Below, one piece after another: positions 1 to 8,842 of a stretch of 64,000 nt of DNA. The DNA is from Crocosphaera sp. Its GTDB lineage: Bacteria > Cyanobacteriota > Cyanobacteriia > Cyanobacteriales > Microcystaceae. Both the position numbers and the translations under genes were made by a program. Position 1 is the stretch's first letter; each line of letters opens with the position of its first letter. The notes below the pieces were generated by a model. That model worked only from the letters and a program-made list of their open reading frames with translations. It did no database searches and had not been told where the DNA came from. The DNA lies in the NCBI RefSeq assembly GCF_030064895.1, contig NZ_JASJEB010000002.1, positions 1 to 64,000 on the forward strand, given 5' to 3'.

Positions 1-119
1 TCCACTTTTTCGCTAGTTTTTAGTGATTGAATTAGCCGAATTCACGATTTTTAAAAAATCCATTTCATAAAAAATAATTTTTGATGCCAATTTCTTATTT
101 TTTAGGTTTTGTTTTTTCT

Positions 120-347
120 TCATGAATAATGCAGGATAAATTTCGGAGTAACTTTTTCAGCAAACCCTAAATAGTGATTAGATAAATTAAACTCAATTTT
201 ATGAGTTATTTTACCTTGATTTTTATATGTAACTGAAAAGTTGACATTTCTGCCTTTTGGATTGGGTGTTTCATGGGTTTTTGCAGCAATCTCTAAAAAT
301 TTTTCAACAATTCTCTCTTTTTCTGATTGAGTCCATTGATATACCAT
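120..347 (-). CDS. small hypothetical protein (75 aa)
   Basis: I do not recognise this protein. It has a charged N-terminal helix followed by alternating polar/hydrophobic stretches (NVNFSVTYKNQ, HKIEFNLSNHYLGF) suggesting beta strands, with no signal peptide, membrane segment or catalytic motif. No clear Shine-Dalgarno precedes the ATG. It lies about 95 bp downstream, on the same strand, of a run of small accessory genes (DUF6883, DUF4926, a broken DUF2283), so it may belong to that cluster. It is kept because the composition looks protein-like and nothing else occupies the strand; it could still be a chance ORF. Confidence 0.4.
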   Translation of the reverse strand: MVYQWTQSEKERIVEKFLEIAAKTHETPNPKGRNVNFSVTYKNQGKITHKIEFNLSNHYLGFAEKVTPKFILHYS

Positions 348-441
348 ACTTAATTTTTACTGTATCAAGATAAGTTTTAACTCCAGAATCTATAGTAACT
401 TAAAACTATAGATATTGCCCACCTTATGATTTAAAGTATAG

Positions 442-649
442 TTAAAAATCAAAAAATTTGACTTTTGAAGCATCTAGTTTAGTTCCTAAATAGTTTAACC
501 TTTCAATTCCAATAATATTTCCATCTTTATCTTTTAATTAAAGATAAGTCTTCTTCTACCTCATCAACTAAAAATTCTTTCTTTGGGTCATCAAACCAAA
601 TAGTTAATGTTTTTGCTTCTTGATCATGATAAATTTTTAAGTGGTCCAT
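442..649 (-). pseudogene. DUF2283 family protein, frameshifted
   Basis: Reading from the ATG at 649 gives MDHLKIYHDQEAKTLTIWFD..., a typical DUF2283 start, but the frame closes at a TAA at 527-529 after 40 residues. If one base of an A-run (T-run on the + strand, about 531-534) is skipped, the frame continues ...LIKDKDGNIIGIERLNYLG to a stop at 442-444, giving a normal-length product of about 68 residues with the family's D-x-D-G-N-I-x-G-I-E signature. The ATG lies 1 nt after the DUF4926 stop and has GAGGTG upstream, so it was translationally coupled in a three-gene unit. This is either a real one-base insertion or a homopolymer sequencing error. Confidence 0.8.
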
Positions 650-650
650 A

Positions 651-911
651 TTAGATCACCTCGTTTAATTTTAGATGATCATGTTTATTTTCTCCCCATA
701 CTTCAGGTAAAGCTATTACCCAAGATATAGGAACAGAAACAATATCTAAAGTTTCTCCATCTTTGAATACTTCTAAATTATAGCCAGGTTCTGATTGTTT
801 TTTTGTTGGTTGTAAATAGTCTAAGACCACTCCTTTATCCCCTTTTTTGATCAGACTGTTAGGAACATCGTATTTTAATTCTACCCATTGAAATAATTGG
901 ATATGGTTCAT
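651..911 (-). CDS. DUF4926 domain protein
   Basis: This small protein (86 aa from the ATG at 911) matches the DUF4926 pattern: an N-terminal strand (ELKYDVPNSLIKKGDKGVV), a central YNLEVFKDGET strand pair and a hydrophobic end, probably an SH3-like barrel. The family's function is unknown. A longer start at 929 overlaps the upstream stop as ATGA, but the ATG at 911 has AGAGGA about 6 nt upstream and gives the usual N-terminus, so 911 is preferred. It sits between a DUF6883 gene and a broken DUF2283 gene in one unit. Families of this kind are often found near toxin/immunity genes; that link is inference here. Confidence 0.7.
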   Translation of the reverse strand: MNHIQLFQWVELKYDVPNSLIKKGDKGVVLDYLQPTKKQSEPGYNLEVFKDGETLDIVSVPISWVIALPEVWGENKHDHLKLNEVI

Positions 912-925
912 GATTGTTTGTCCTC

Positions 926-1249
926 TCATTTATCGGGATATAAAGTAATCAATTTTATTATATCTTCTCCTTCAGTTTGCTGCCAAACAGTAATGACTTT
1001 AATTAATTTCCCATTAATACTATTCCATTTACTTTTAATCTTAAAGCGTTTTACCCAATCTGTCTCGGTAATTTCTTCAATTTCTTGTCCTTGTACTGAT
1101 TGAATGATAGCCTGTTTAAGAAGTTGCCAATTATCTAAAGTATAGCCATATTGTGATAAATATTTTGATTTATCATCTTTTTTCTGATAAACAAGTAAAT
1201 ATCTAGTCAACTTTGTATTTTCGATGACTAAATTAGATGACATTTTCAT
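926..1249 (-). CDS. DUF6883 domain protein
   Basis: This 107-residue protein follows the DUF6883 pattern: an N-terminal 'NTKLTRYLL' segment, a GYTLDNWQLLKQAI helix (family form: lGFtpdNWeeLe.aL), a central pair of strands and a terminal 'VITVWQQTEGEDIIKLITLYP' ending in the family's (L/V)xTxYP. The domain often appears as a stand-alone small protein or at the C-terminus of secreted toxin-like proteins; its biochemical role is unknown. Its TGA overlaps the alternative ATG of the DUF4926 ORF (ATGA at 926-929), indicating a shared transcript. No export signal is present, so it probably acts in the cytoplasm. Confidence 0.75.
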   Translation of the reverse strand: MKMSSNLVIENTKLTRYLLVYQKKDDKSKYLSQYGYTLDNWQLLKQAIIQSVQGQEIEEITETDWVKRFKIKSKWNSINGKLIKVITVWQQTEGEDIIKLITLYPDK

Positions 1250-1272
1250 GAGTTTATAGTCATTATAAATTG

Positions 1273-1294
1273 TAAAAGGTGGGCATTGCCCACC
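1273..1294 (-). terminator. palindromic hairpin after chlB
   Basis: GGTGGGCA / TGCCCACC form a near loop-less perfect inverted repeat at 1278-1294. On the minus strand it is followed by TTTTACA, so it can end chlB transcription. The same GGTGGGC...GCCCACC core is a common dispersed palindrome in cyanobacterial genomes, so it may be a repeat element recruited as a terminator. Confidence 0.55.
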
Positions 1295-1303
1295 CCATAT
1301 TAA

Positions 1304-2830
1304 CTATGCTCCTACTGCTTCTTTTGCTGCATACATTACTTCTAAAGTAATTTCAGAAAGTCCACGTTCACGGGCAAATTTTTCGGTATTTCGCTTCACT
1401 TTACCCCGAACAAAACCAGGAACTTTATTCAATTCTGCTTGTGCTTCTTTGTTCCAATTCAAATCAGAATCAGCAGAAATTCCTTTGGTAATAACTTCTT
1501 TAGTATCATGACCACCAAAGATTTCTAAAAGATGGTCTTCCATACCCAAAGTAAAGGAATTATAGATTAAATCTGCAATCTGATTTGTACCTTCATAACC
1601 ACAGAAAGGTTTATAACCAATAGGGAAGTTTTGAATGTGAATAGGTGCAGCAATAACTCCACAAGGAATGTCCAATCTTTTGCCTACATGACGTTCCATT
1701 TGTGTCCCAAAAATAGCAGAAGGTTCGATACGAGCGATCGCATCACCAATAGCACCATTATCATCACTAATTAACACCTCATCGCAATATTCGCTCACTT
1801 GTTCTTTGAACCATTCTGCATCATATTTACAATAAGTTCCGGCTAAAACTACATGAATTCCCATCTCCCGTGCTAATATTTTAGTAAGGGCAGCAGCATG
1901 GGTATTGTCTCCAAAAACAACGGCTTTTTTACCAGTTAAATTTTGACAGTCAATAGAGCGAGAAAACCAAGCAGCTTGAGACACATATAAAGTCTGTTCG
2001 TTGATGAATTCTTCATAATCAACATTAGCCCCTTGCTCATTAATTACCTGTTGAATTTTGCGGATACAACGGGCAGTTTCTACCACACCCATCGGTGTAA
2101 TATCTACATAAGGAAGGTTAAATTCTTCTTGTAAATATTGTGCTGTAGCTAACCCTAATTCCCGATAAGGAACTAAATTAAACCATGCTTTGGTTAAGTT
2201 CTTTAAATTATGAACAGAAGCACCATCGGGAATCACTTCATTAACTTCAATTCCCAAATCTGCCATTAATTTTTTCAACTCTCTACAGTCGTGTTGATTA
2301 TGAAATCCCAAAGTAGAAATACCGAGAATATTAACGGAAGGATTTTCTGTTTTTTCCGTAGGTAATTGATTTTTTTTCTTCGCTTTTTCCAGGTAAAATC
2401 TAACAATTTGGTGTAAAGTTCTATCAGCAGCTTGTAACTCGTTATAACGATAATGATTAACATCCGCTAATAAAACATCCCCTTTCGCATCCATTTGCGC
2501 GCGATCAACAAAATTGGCTAAATCTTCTTGTAAAATACTAGAAGTACAAGTAGGGGTTAAAACAATTAAATCAGGATTTTCTTCCCCATCTTTGCGCACA
2601 ATATTATTAACTACCTTTTCTTGGGAACCCCTAGCCAAAACGTTGCGATCGACTACACTAGCAGTAACAGGAGTAAACTCTCTTTCCCGTTCTAACATCG
2701 ATCGCATAACATTAAAATAGTCATCTCCTAAAGGTGCGTGCATAATAGCATGAACATTTTTGAAGGAACTAGCAATGCGTAGAGTGCCAATGTGTGCAGG
2801 GCCAGCATACATCCAATAGGCCAGTTTCAT
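1304..2830 (-). CDS. chlB: light-independent protochlorophyllide reductase subunit B (ChlB)
   Basis: ChlB is the catalytic-component subunit that, with ChlN, forms the heterotetramer reducing ring D of protochlorophyllide in the dark, using electrons from ChlL. The 508-residue length is normal for cyanobacteria. Asp36 in HAPLGDDYF corresponds to the unusual aspartate ligand of the [4Fe-4S] cluster known from DPOR structures. TPTCTSSIL (Cys95), [14 protein letters not shown] and the WFSRSID segment (Asp294, probably the catalytic acid) are all conserved. The C-terminal helical tail ([14 protein letters not shown]...) is complete. AGGAG lies just upstream of the ATG. chlL and chlN are not in the window, so chlB is unlinked or separated. 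The enzyme is oxygen sensitive and allows chlorophyll synthesis without light. Confidence 0.98.
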   Translation of the reverse strand: MKLAYWMYAGPAHIGTLRIASSFKNVHAIMHAPLGDDYFNVMRSMLEREREFTPVTASVVDRNVLARGSQEKVVNNIVRKDGEENPDLIVLTPTCTSSILQEDLANFVDRAQMDAKGDVLLADVNHYRYNELQAADRTLHQIVRFYLEKAKKKNQLPTEKTENPSVNILGISTLGFHNQHDCRELKKLMADLGIEVNEVIPDGASVHNLKNLTKAWFNLVPYRELGLATAQYLQEEFNLPYVDITPMGVVETARCIRKIQQVINEQGANVDYEEFINEQTLYVSQAAWFSRSIDCQNLTGKKAVVFGDNTHAAALTKILAREMGIHVVLAGTYCKYDAEWFKEQVSEYCDEVLISDDNGAIGDAIARIEPSAIFGTQMERHVGKRLDIPCGVIAAPIHIQNFPIGYKPFCGYEGTNQIADLIYNSFTLGMEDHLLEIFGGHDTKEVITKGISADSDLNWNKEAQAELNKVPGFVRGKVKRNTEKFARERGLSEITLEVMYAAKEAVGA

Positions 2831-3222
2831 AGAATTCTCCTAAGATATTTAAGACGTGAATAATAACACGCTAATAAGCTGTTTTTGATTGTCTCAAAAT
2901 TGTTGCTTTGATTGAGTGTTTGCTTAAATAATGTTACATAAGCAAAAAAACGCTACATTACCGGTTATGAAGAGGTTTGAAGGGCATTTGAGCAACATTT
3001 TTTAGGTTTAATTTTAATTAATCTTAATGTTAGACAATATAGTAGTTTTCAATTGAGTGTATCAACGTGAGTTAGGAGTTAGGAGTTCGGAGTTCGGAGT
3101 TATAATTTTGTTAACGAGAGAATGAAGGTTTGAGACTTCTAATTTGAGTCAGTTTTCTCGAAATTTCCTTATATTGAACTCAGGTTAGGGAGTGTTGATA
3201 TTTTAATCTTTAATCTATGCAA
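2831..3222. other. intergenic region between chlB and ftsH
   Basis: This stretch contains the chlB 5' region, including the ribosome binding site AGGAG next to the start, then AT-rich DNA. From about 3040 it resembles a MITE and carries a GGAGTT(A/C)GGAGTT microrepeat at 3070-3101. No ORF with protein-like features was seen. Confidence 0.6.
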
Positions 3223-3226
3223 ATAA
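3040..3226. repeat. MITE-like element, copy A (degenerate)
   Basis: The left part (TTTTCAATTGAGTGTATCAA, 3046 on) and the right part (TTTAATCTATGCAAATAAA, 3210 on) match the two ends of a shorter element at 48052-48157. The ends are roughly inverted relative to each other. The centre differs and holds the GGAGTTCGGAGTT microrepeat. No coding capacity. Confidence 0.4.
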
Positions 3227-3254
3227 AAAAAGCAGCACCGATAACAGTGCTGCT
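3223..3254 (-). terminator. intrinsic terminator of ftsH
   Basis: AGCAGCAC (3231-3238) and GTGCTGCT (3247-3254) form a perfect 8-bp GC-rich stem with an 8-nt loop. On the minus strand it is followed immediately by seven T residues. It lies 26 bp beyond the ftsH stop codon. Confidence 0.9.
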
Positions 3255-3279
3255 GAAATATTTCTTTTTAGATTGAAAC

Positions 3280-5133
3280 CTAGACTAAACTAGCCATTTT
3301 AATCTCATTGGTGCTTAAAATTTCTTGTAGTTCATCAGAGTCAACGGTTTCTTTTTGCACTAACATATCCGCTAAGGTATCCAAGATGTGACGGTTACTT
3401 TCTAAAACATCTTTAGCCCGCGCATAAGCAGTGTCTACCAGTCCGCGAACCTCTTCATCGATAGCAGAGGCGGTTTCGTTAGAAAAGTCCCTATCAGAGG
3501 CAATATCGCGCCCTAAGAAGACGTTTCCGTTTTGCCGTCCTAAAGCTACAGGTCCTAAGCGATCGCTCATTCCAAAGCGAGTGATCATCTGACGAGCAAC
3601 TCTGGCTACTTGTTGTAAGTCACTAGCAGCACCTGTGGTGACTTCTTCCTCACCGAAGATAATTTCTTCAGCAACACGGCCACCCAAGGCCACAGCCATT
3701 TGATTTTGTAGATAAGAGCGAGACATCAACCCGGACTCCATGCGATCTTCACTGGGAGTAAACCAAGTTAACCCACCAGCACGACCACGGGGAATAATAC
3801 TAATTTTCTGCACGGGATCGTAGTCAGGCATCAAAGCACCTACTAAAGCGTGACCGGCTTCATGGTAAGCAACTAAGGTCTTACGCTTCTCACTCATGAT
3901 CCGATTTTTCTTCTCAGGCCCTGCTAAAACGCGGTCTATGGCATCGTTGACCTCATCCATAGAAATTTCGGTCAAATTGCGACGAGCAGCTAAAATAGCA
4001 GCCTCATTTAAGAGGTTGGAGAGATCAGCACCGGTAAACCCAGGAGTACGACGGGCAATTTTATTGAGGTCTACGTCTTTAGAGAGGGTTTTGCCACGAG
4101 CATGAACTGTCAGGATTTCTTGACGACCAGCGTAGTCGGGACGATCAACCACTACTTGACGGTCAAAACGACCGGGACGTAATAAGGCTGCGTCTAAAAC
4201 ATCGGGACGGTTGGTAGCAGCGATGATAATGATGCCGGTATTGCCTTCAAACCCGTCCATCTCGGTTAAGAGTTGGTTGAGGGTTTGTTCCCGTTCATCG
4301 TTACCACCTCCTAAACCAGCACCCCGTTGACGACCAACTGCGTCGATCTCATCGATGAAAACGATACAAGGGGCGTTTGCTTTGGCCTGTTCAAATAAGT
4401 CACGGACACGAGATGCACCGACACCTACGAACATTTCCACAAACTCGGAACCAGAAATGCTGAAGAAAGGTACACCTGCTTCTCCGGCTACGGCTTTAGC
4501 TAAGAGGGTTTTACCTGTTCCAGGAGGCCCTACTAATAAGACTCCTTTGGGAATTTTGGCACCAATGGCGGTGAAGCGATCGGCGTTTTTCAGGAAGTCT
4601 ACAACTTCGGTAAGTTCTAGTTTAGCTTGTTCGATACCTGCTACATCCCCAAAAGTTACTTGGGTTTGGGGTTCCATTTGTACCCGTGCTTTTGATTTAC
4701 CAAAGTTCATGGCCTGGGAACCAGGGCCACTTTGCGCCCGACGTAACAAGAAGAATAATCCAACTAATAACAAAATGGGGAGGAATAGGCTGGTAGCTAC
4801 TCTGAACCAGACTCCCTCGTCGTTGGGGGGTTGGATGGCAATATCTACTTTGTTTTCGGACAGGATGTTGATTAAATCAGGATCGTTGGGGAGATTAACC
4901 AGTTGTGGTGCGCCACCTTCGGGGTTAGGCACTTTGGCTTGAGTGCGGTCAGAACTGAGTGTTACTCGATCCACTCGGTCGTTTTCTACACGGTCAATAA
5001 ACTCACTATAGGTTAATGTTTCGCGACTTTGAGTGTTATTGTTATCTAAAAAGGCTGATGCTAAAGCTAATACGACAATCAGCAAAAGTGCATATAGTCC
5101 AGCATTGCGCCATTTTTTGTTATTTTTGTTCAC
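3280..5133 (-). CDS. ftsH: ATP-dependent zinc metalloprotease FtsH (FtsH3-like)
   Basis: FtsH is a membrane-bound hexameric AAA+ protease that extracts and degrades damaged membrane proteins; in cyanobacteria FtsH complexes take part in photosystem II repair and in iron and carbon acclimation. The 617-residue protein has a first membrane helix at about 11-29, a periplasmic/lumenal FtsH_ext domain, a second helix at about 110-130, Walker A GPPGTGKT (202-209), Walker [10 protein letters not shown], the second region of homology ending RPGRFDR, and the zinc site HEAGH (424-428). The N-terminus resembles Synechocystis FtsH3 (Slr1604), the subunit common to the FtsH1/3 and FtsH2/3 complexes; that assignment is from memory. 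It is transcribed alone, with a strong terminator. Two apparent sRNA genes lie 180-510 bp upstream on the same strand. Confidence 0.97.
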   Translation of the reverse strand: MNKNNKKWRNAGLYALLLIVVLALASAFLDNNNTQSRETLTYSEFIDRVENDRVDRVTLSSDRTQAKVPNPEGGAPQLVNLPNDPDLINILSENKVDIAIQPPNDEGVWFRVATSLFLPILLLVGLFFLLRRAQSGPGSQAMNFGKSKARVQMEPQTQVTFGDVAGIEQAKLELTEVVDFLKNADRFTAIGAKIPKGVLLVGPPGTGKTLLAKAVAGEAGVPFFSISGSEFVEMFVGVGASRVRDLFEQAKANAPCIVFIDEIDAVGRQRGAGLGGGNDEREQTLNQLLTEMDGFEGNTGIIIIAATNRPDVLDAALLRPGRFDRQVVVDRPDYAGRQEILTVHARGKTLSKDVDLNKIARRTPGFTGADLSNLLNEAAILAARRNLTEISMDEVNDAIDRVLAGPEKKNRIMSEKRKTLVAYHEAGHALVGALMPDYDPVQKISIIPRGRAGGLTWFTPSEDRMESGLMSRSYLQNQMAVALGGRVAEEIIFGEEEVTTGAASDLQQVARVARQMITRFGMSDRLGPVALGRQNGNVFLGRDIASDRDFSNETASAIDEEVRGLVDTAYARAKDVLESNRHILDTLADMLVQKETVDSDELQEILSTNEIKMASLV

Positions 5134-5313
5134 GCTGTCGGCCTCTTATTATACTAAAGGGGAAGATAGGGTTATCTTTAAATATATCAAGGTTAATGAG
5201 CTAACCAGATGATAACGCCTGAAGATACAGGTATGGTTTTTCCGAGAAAAACACTTGTTAACTTATGTTAACGTTTCTCAGGAACTATTGACTAGGAATT
5301 TCTTGATTAATTC

Positions 5314-5392
5314 AAAAAAAATAGGGGAACCGCTATTTCTATTGCTGAACGATTCCACCTGCCGATCCATCCTTGAAAGGAGAACACTTATT
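5314..5392 (-). ncRNA. candidate small RNA, tandem copy 1
   Basis: An RNA of about 79 nt is predicted. It would start near 5392, 7 nt after a TATGAT box, and end in the T8 run at 5314-5321. Its 3' end is an intrinsic terminator: CGATTCC (5350-5356) pairs with GGAACCG (5326-5332) around a 17-nt loop and leads into CCCCTATTTTTTTT. The 5' half carries a pyrimidine-rich segment (TGTTCTCCTTTC), then AAGGATGGATCGGCAGG. The CU-rich segment could pair with Shine-Dalgarno sequences, as in several trans-acting sRNAs; that is inference. It does not show the GGAAACA loop of the Yfr2 family or the Yfr1 core. A nearly identical copy lies 212 bp upstream. Confidence 0.75.
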
Positions 5393-5398
5393 GATGCC

Positions 5399-5428
5399 AT
5401 CATATCTCTTATTGGAAATATTTGTCAA
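5399..5428 (-). promoter_or_regulatory. sigma70 promoter of sRNA copy 1
   Basis: On the minus strand TTGACA (5423-5428) and TATGAT (5399-5404) are separated by 18 bp. The -35 box is perfect consensus and the -10 box has one mismatch. Confidence 0.8.
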
Positions 5429-5529
5429 CAGTGATGAGAAAGTTTTTTAATAGCTCAGGACATAAGCACAGAAAACTAAGCTATTTGCAATAGTCAATTA
5501 TTTTTCGCAATCAGATTTTCAACAAAAAT

Positions 5530-5604
5530 AAAAAAGGGGAACCGCTATTTCTGTTGCTGAACGATTCCACCTGCCGATCCATCCTTGAGAGGAGAACACT
5601 TATT
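5530..5604 (-). ncRNA. candidate small RNA, tandem copy 2
   Basis: This is the second copy of the sRNA gene, about 75 nt, starting near 5604 and ending in the T6 run at 5530-5535. The terminator stem CGATTCC (5562-5568) / GGAACCG (5538-5544) is identical to copy 1. Differences are few: GAGAGG instead of GAAAGG, CTGTTG instead of CTATTG (terminator loop), and changes in the first nucleotides. The differences avoid the stem arms. Homology with copy 1 extends beyond the promoter to about 5660, so the whole transcription unit was duplicated. Both copies point toward ftsH, but the terminators make read-through unlikely. Confidence 0.75.
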
Positions 5605-5610
5605 GACTTC

Positions 5611-5640
5611 ATCATAGAGCTTATTAGTAATCTTTGTCAA
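5611..5640 (-). promoter_or_regulatory. sigma70 promoter of sRNA copy 2
   Basis: TTGACA (5635-5640) and TATGAT (5611-5616) on the minus strand with the same 18-bp spacing as copy 1, although the spacer sequence has diverged. The boxes are conserved while flanking bases are not. Confidence 0.8.
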
Positions 5641-5776
5641 TAGTAATGAGATATTTTTTCAATAATTTAAGAAATGGCCGTGATCATTATGGGATAGCTA
5701 ACAATCTCAAATATAGATTTGGTGGGAGGTTTGGGAGTAAGCAGTCGCTCAAAGGATAAGGCAGGGGGCAGGAGTA

Positions 5777-5894
5777 ATACTAAATCCGCTTTAGATAGTA
5801 GACAATCATCGTTCTGGAGCAGGGGAGGCAGGGGAGGCAGAGGAAGCAGGGAGAGAAAGAAGATTACTCTACGATAATAAGCGGATTTGGTATA
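5777..5894. repeat. MITE-like inverted-repeat element
   Basis: The left arm TACTAAATCCGCTT (about 5778-5791) and the right arm AAGCGGATTTGGTA (about 5879-5892) are inverted copies with one mismatch. The approximately 85-bp interior is a purine-rich GGGGAGGCA/GAGGAAGCA microrepeat. There is no ORF. Size and structure fit a non-autonomous miniature element. Confidence 0.4.
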
Positions 5895-5941
5895 AAACGT
5901 AGCTACCGCTACATTTTACTCCATATTGTTGGAAGAGCCGT

Positions 5942-7366
5942 TTACAGAGTTTTCAAATACTCTACTAAAGCCTGTTTCTCCTCAGAAGATAACTCGGTTC
6001 CATAAAGATGTCCCTTATTACTATTACCATCAAGAGTGGTATCGTATTTGAACCCTTCAGTTTCTGCTGTTGTACCCTCAGAAACAAAACCAACTTTATC
6101 AGGATTGTAAACATCATAGCCTCGATAAAATACTTTTGTTCTCTTTTCTGGAACTTCCAGAAGATCCCTTAAATAAGGTACAGAACCATTATGTAAATAA
6201 GGGGCCCTCAACCAAATACCATCCAGAGAAACTGCTATATATCCGTTTTGTTTCTGGACATGGGTAAAATCCCATGATTGGGCATCTCCTAATGCTAAAT
6301 ACTTATCAACCACTGCTTGGCTCCACATTTCAAGACGATGATCATCGGTTCCCACTTCTTCAATAGGGATAAAGCTTCCAGTGCGATCGCCTCCAAAAGC
6401 ATGACAGGAAGCACAGTTATTGTTAAAAATGGGCTTTCCTTTGGCCGCTAAAACGGCATCGATGGCAAAAGGATAATCAGGAGGAGGAATTAAACGAATG
6501 AAGTCTTCTACTCGTTGTAAGTCTTGGAGGGGTACATTGTCCGTTGGAGTTCCGGCTGCTAAGGCTCCCATAATAATAGTTTCGGTGAGATTGGTTTCTA
6601 ACCCATCCCAGTGATAGTCAAATCCTTTGTGTTGTCTTTCGTTCCAAATGGGGGGATCGTCAACATTATCGATGGTGTCATCTAAGGGGAGTCTAAACTG
6701 AACAAATTTTACAGGGTTAAACGAGGGTATTCGCCCTGGACCTGGATCTGGACGGGAGTTAGTCCAAGCAAAGGCCATTCCTAAACCCATTAAACTTTCT
6801 TGAGTTTGGGGAATAATCAGGTAACGATACAAGAGTTTATCTGACCAGGACAAAGGGTGTTTGGCTTCGATCGCTGGTATTAGGTTGTCTGGGGTAAACT
6901 TGGGATCGTTGCCACAAGCTGCTAAAAAACGAATATTAGCTACAGAATCAAAGGTTTGAGTTGGGGCCCCTAAAACGAGGTTTGGGCTATCTTGAGGGCT
7001 TTTACGATAGGTTGTACTATGACACAGTGCGCAGGTCGATCCCTGACGGGGAAAACCGACAATGGTTTTGGAAACGCCGACGGGCATTTCTTGGCCTTTT
7101 TCCCAAATAAATCCTAGAGATTTATAACCTCCAGGCCCGGGTAAATGTTCTGCAAATAAATCTGGTAATACTTCCCAAATGAAGAAAGGAACACCTCCAG
7201 AATTGATAGAACCATATTTGAAATGATCCTCTGCTGATTTATAAACAATAGGAACTTCTCGCTTAAAATTGTACCAAACAAAATAATTAGCCCCTCCTAT
7301 GATTAATAAGGTAAGGAGTAGGAGAATGATGAGAATTTTTGCGAATTTATTGTTAACTAAGATCAT
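5942..7366 (-). CDS. membrane-anchored di-heme cytochrome c, peroxidase/RoxA-like
   Basis: This 474-residue protein has one N-terminal membrane helix (about 9-31) with a large soluble domain outside the cytoplasm. Two c-type heme sites are present: CALCH (112-116) and CASCH (318-322). Spacing, length and motifs such as RAPYLHNGSVP and the C-terminal SSEEKQALVEYLKTL fit the di-heme cytochrome c peroxidase superfamily, in particular the long branch that includes RoxA-like proteins. Substrate and partners are unknown; peroxide reduction or oxidation of a hydrophobic substrate are both possible. It appears monocistronic. Confidence 0.85.
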   Translation of the reverse strand: MILVNNKFAKILIILLLLTLLIIGGANYFVWYNFKREVPIVYKSAEDHFKYGSINSGGVPFFIWEVLPDLFAEHLPGPGGYKSLGFIWEKGQEMPVGVSKTIVGFPRQGSTCALCHSTTYRKSPQDSPNLVLGAPTQTFDSVANIRFLAACGNDPKFTPDNLIPAIEAKHPLSWSDKLLYRYLIIPQTQESLMGLGMAFAWTNSRPDPGPGRIPSFNPVKFVQFRLPLDDTIDNVDDPPIWNERQHKGFDYHWDGLETNLTETIIMGALAAGTPTDNVPLQDLQRVEDFIRLIPPPDYPFAIDAVLAAKGKPIFNNNCASCHAFGGDRTGSFIPIEEVGTDDHRLEMWSQAVVDKYLALGDAQSWDFTHVQKQNGYIAVSLDGIWLRAPYLHNGSVPYLRDLLEVPEKRTKVFYRGYDVYNPDKVGFVSEGTTAETEGFKYDTTLDGNSNKGHLYGTELSSEEKQALVEYLKTL

Positions 7367-7905
7367 AGAAACTTCTATCAGATTTCATAATTCAACTGAC
7401 AATCAAATAGAGAGAATGAAAGAGAGCAAAAGTTTTTTATGTTGACTTAACTAATAAGCTCTAATTTTTCTTGATTTTAGGTAATAGGGAACTTATTAAC
7501 AGGGAAAAAATAAAGTTCAAGTGAACCTCATTCTTTTGAGCAATTGTATTTCTTCTCTATTTTATTGTTAACAAACTGAATATAAATCATCAAGTGACTA
7601 AACTTCAAGTTTTGTGGGATAACTTGTTATATATTTTAATATAGCAATTAGTAATCAGGAACTAAAAATTATCAGGATAATGGGAGATTCTTTTAAAAAT
7701 TTTAGAAGAAAAAGAGTCAGCTTACTTGATGATTTGTTTGCTGAGTGAGTCTTTTAATTCCACCGTGAATCCAATTTAAAAAACGTTTCTTTCATCATGA
7801 GTTATGGGATAAAGGCAAAGGCTGGAAAACCCTGCTAAATAATATTCAGTCTCATCCACTTCCCTTTCTAAACTAGCTATTATTATCGAAGATGCAGGAT
7901 GTGAG
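7367..7905. other. 539-bp intergenic region
   Basis: AT-rich DNA between the cytochrome gene and dnaJ. A 67-codon minus-strand ORF (7776-7979) overlaps the dnaJ 3' end in another frame, with a fragment-like sequence and no ribosome binding site. I see no RNA gene, clear terminator or repeat. Confidence 0.5.
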
Positions 7906-8787
7906 TTAAAGCCAATGCTGACGGGGGTTAAACTGCTCTTTTTCGCGAATTTGTTGATATAAAGCCATTTCTTCCTCACTTACCTCCGAAGGAATAGCAA
8001 TTTGTATTTCCACCAGTTGATCCCCCCGTTTTCCCGAACTGTCGGGATATCCCTTATTAGCTAAACGTAACCGTTGCCCAGGACGTACCCCTTTCGGTAC
8101 AGTCATTTTAACCAAACCGTCGATAGTAGGAACCTCCACCGAACCCCCTAAAATAGCCTCACTGGGGGTTACAGGCACTTGACAAGCGATATCGCTGCCC
8201 CGTAACTCAAAAAAAGCGTGAGGAGTGATAGTAATCTTGAGATAGAGATCCCCTCCTTGTAGACCTTGACCCTTGAGGCGAATTTTTTGCCCATCGATCA
8301 TACTAGAAGGCATATCTACTTCCAACGATCGCCCATCTTCTAAACGAATACGTTCCCTTCCCCCCCGATAAGCTTTTTCTAGGGGAACATTTAACTTTGC
8401 CTCCACATCCCTAGCACTGCGAGAAGGGTTAACCACTTTAGCCCGTTTTGTCCCTCCAGGGTTGTAGTCTTGGAACCGCCAAAAATCGCTATCTCGTTTG
8501 TAACTACTACTATTGCTGCCATTACGAGGGGGTCGAGGTTGGGGACGAGTAGGACGACGTTTGCTTTTACCAAAACGACTGCGATCATATTCAGCGCGCT
8601 TAGCTTCATCGGACAGAACATCGTAAGCTTCGTTAATACCCTTAAATTTTTCCTCTGCTGTCTTATCTCCCGGGTTAACATCAGGATGATACTGCCGAGC
8701 GAGTTTGCGAAAAGATTTTTTAATCTCCTCGGCGGTGGCATCTCGAGAAACCCCTAAAATGGCGTAGTAGTTACGAAGTTGCTGCAT
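7906..8787 (-). CDS. dnaJ: DnaJ-class co-chaperone, type II (no zinc finger)
   Basis: The 293-residue J-protein stimulates DnaK ATP hydrolysis and delivers substrates. The J domain spans about 5-70 with HPD at 34-36. It is followed by a basic Pro/Arg/Ser-rich linker (about 72-110, [12 protein letters not shown]) instead of the zinc-finger module, then the two C-terminal substrate-binding beta domains ([10 protein letters not shown]..., [15 protein letters not shown]..., [16 protein letters not shown]). It lies directly downstream of dnaK3 on the same strand (159 bp gap), the arrangement known for the thylakoid-associated DnaK3-DnaJ pair in other cyanobacteria. The two are therefore probably co-expressed partners. 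Confidence 0.93.
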   Translation of the reverse strand: MQQLRNYYAILGVSRDATAEEIKKSFRKLARQYHPDVNPGDKTAEEKFKGINEAYDVLSDEAKRAEYDRSRFGKSKRRPTRPQPRPPRNGSNSSSYKRDSDFWRFQDYNPGGTKRAKVVNPSRSARDVEAKLNVPLEKAYRGGRERIRLEDGRSLEVDMPSSMIDGQKIRLKGQGLQGGDLYLKITITPHAFFELRGSDIACQVPVTPSEAILGGSVEVPTIDGLVKMTVPKGVRPGQRLRLANKGYPDSSGKRGDQLVEIQIAIPSEVSEEEMALYQQIREKEQFNPRQHWL

Positions 8788-8842
8788 ATATCAGTGTAAA
8801 ACGGGACTGGGAATCTGGTTAGAATTGTTATTGTAGTTATAG

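Larger units (their letters stand above)
5134..5941. other. 808-bp intergenic region upstream of ftsH
   Basis: This gap holds two tandem minus-strand sRNA candidates (5314-5392 and 5530-5604), each with promoter and terminator, then a MITE-like inverted-repeat element (5777-5894) with a G-rich core. A small hairpin GTAGC/GCTAC at 5899-5912, followed on the minus strand by a T-rich stretch, may terminate the cytochrome gene. No protein-coding ORF is credible here. Confidence 0.7.

Noticed and set aside
4355-4942. 195-aa plus-strand ORF inside ftsH
   Set aside because: Antisense shadow of the conserved ftsH coding region; low-complexity, no start signal.
7776-7979. 67-aa minus-strand ORF overlapping the dnaJ end
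   Set aside because: It overlaps dnaJ in another frame, lacks a ribosome binding site and has no family-like features.
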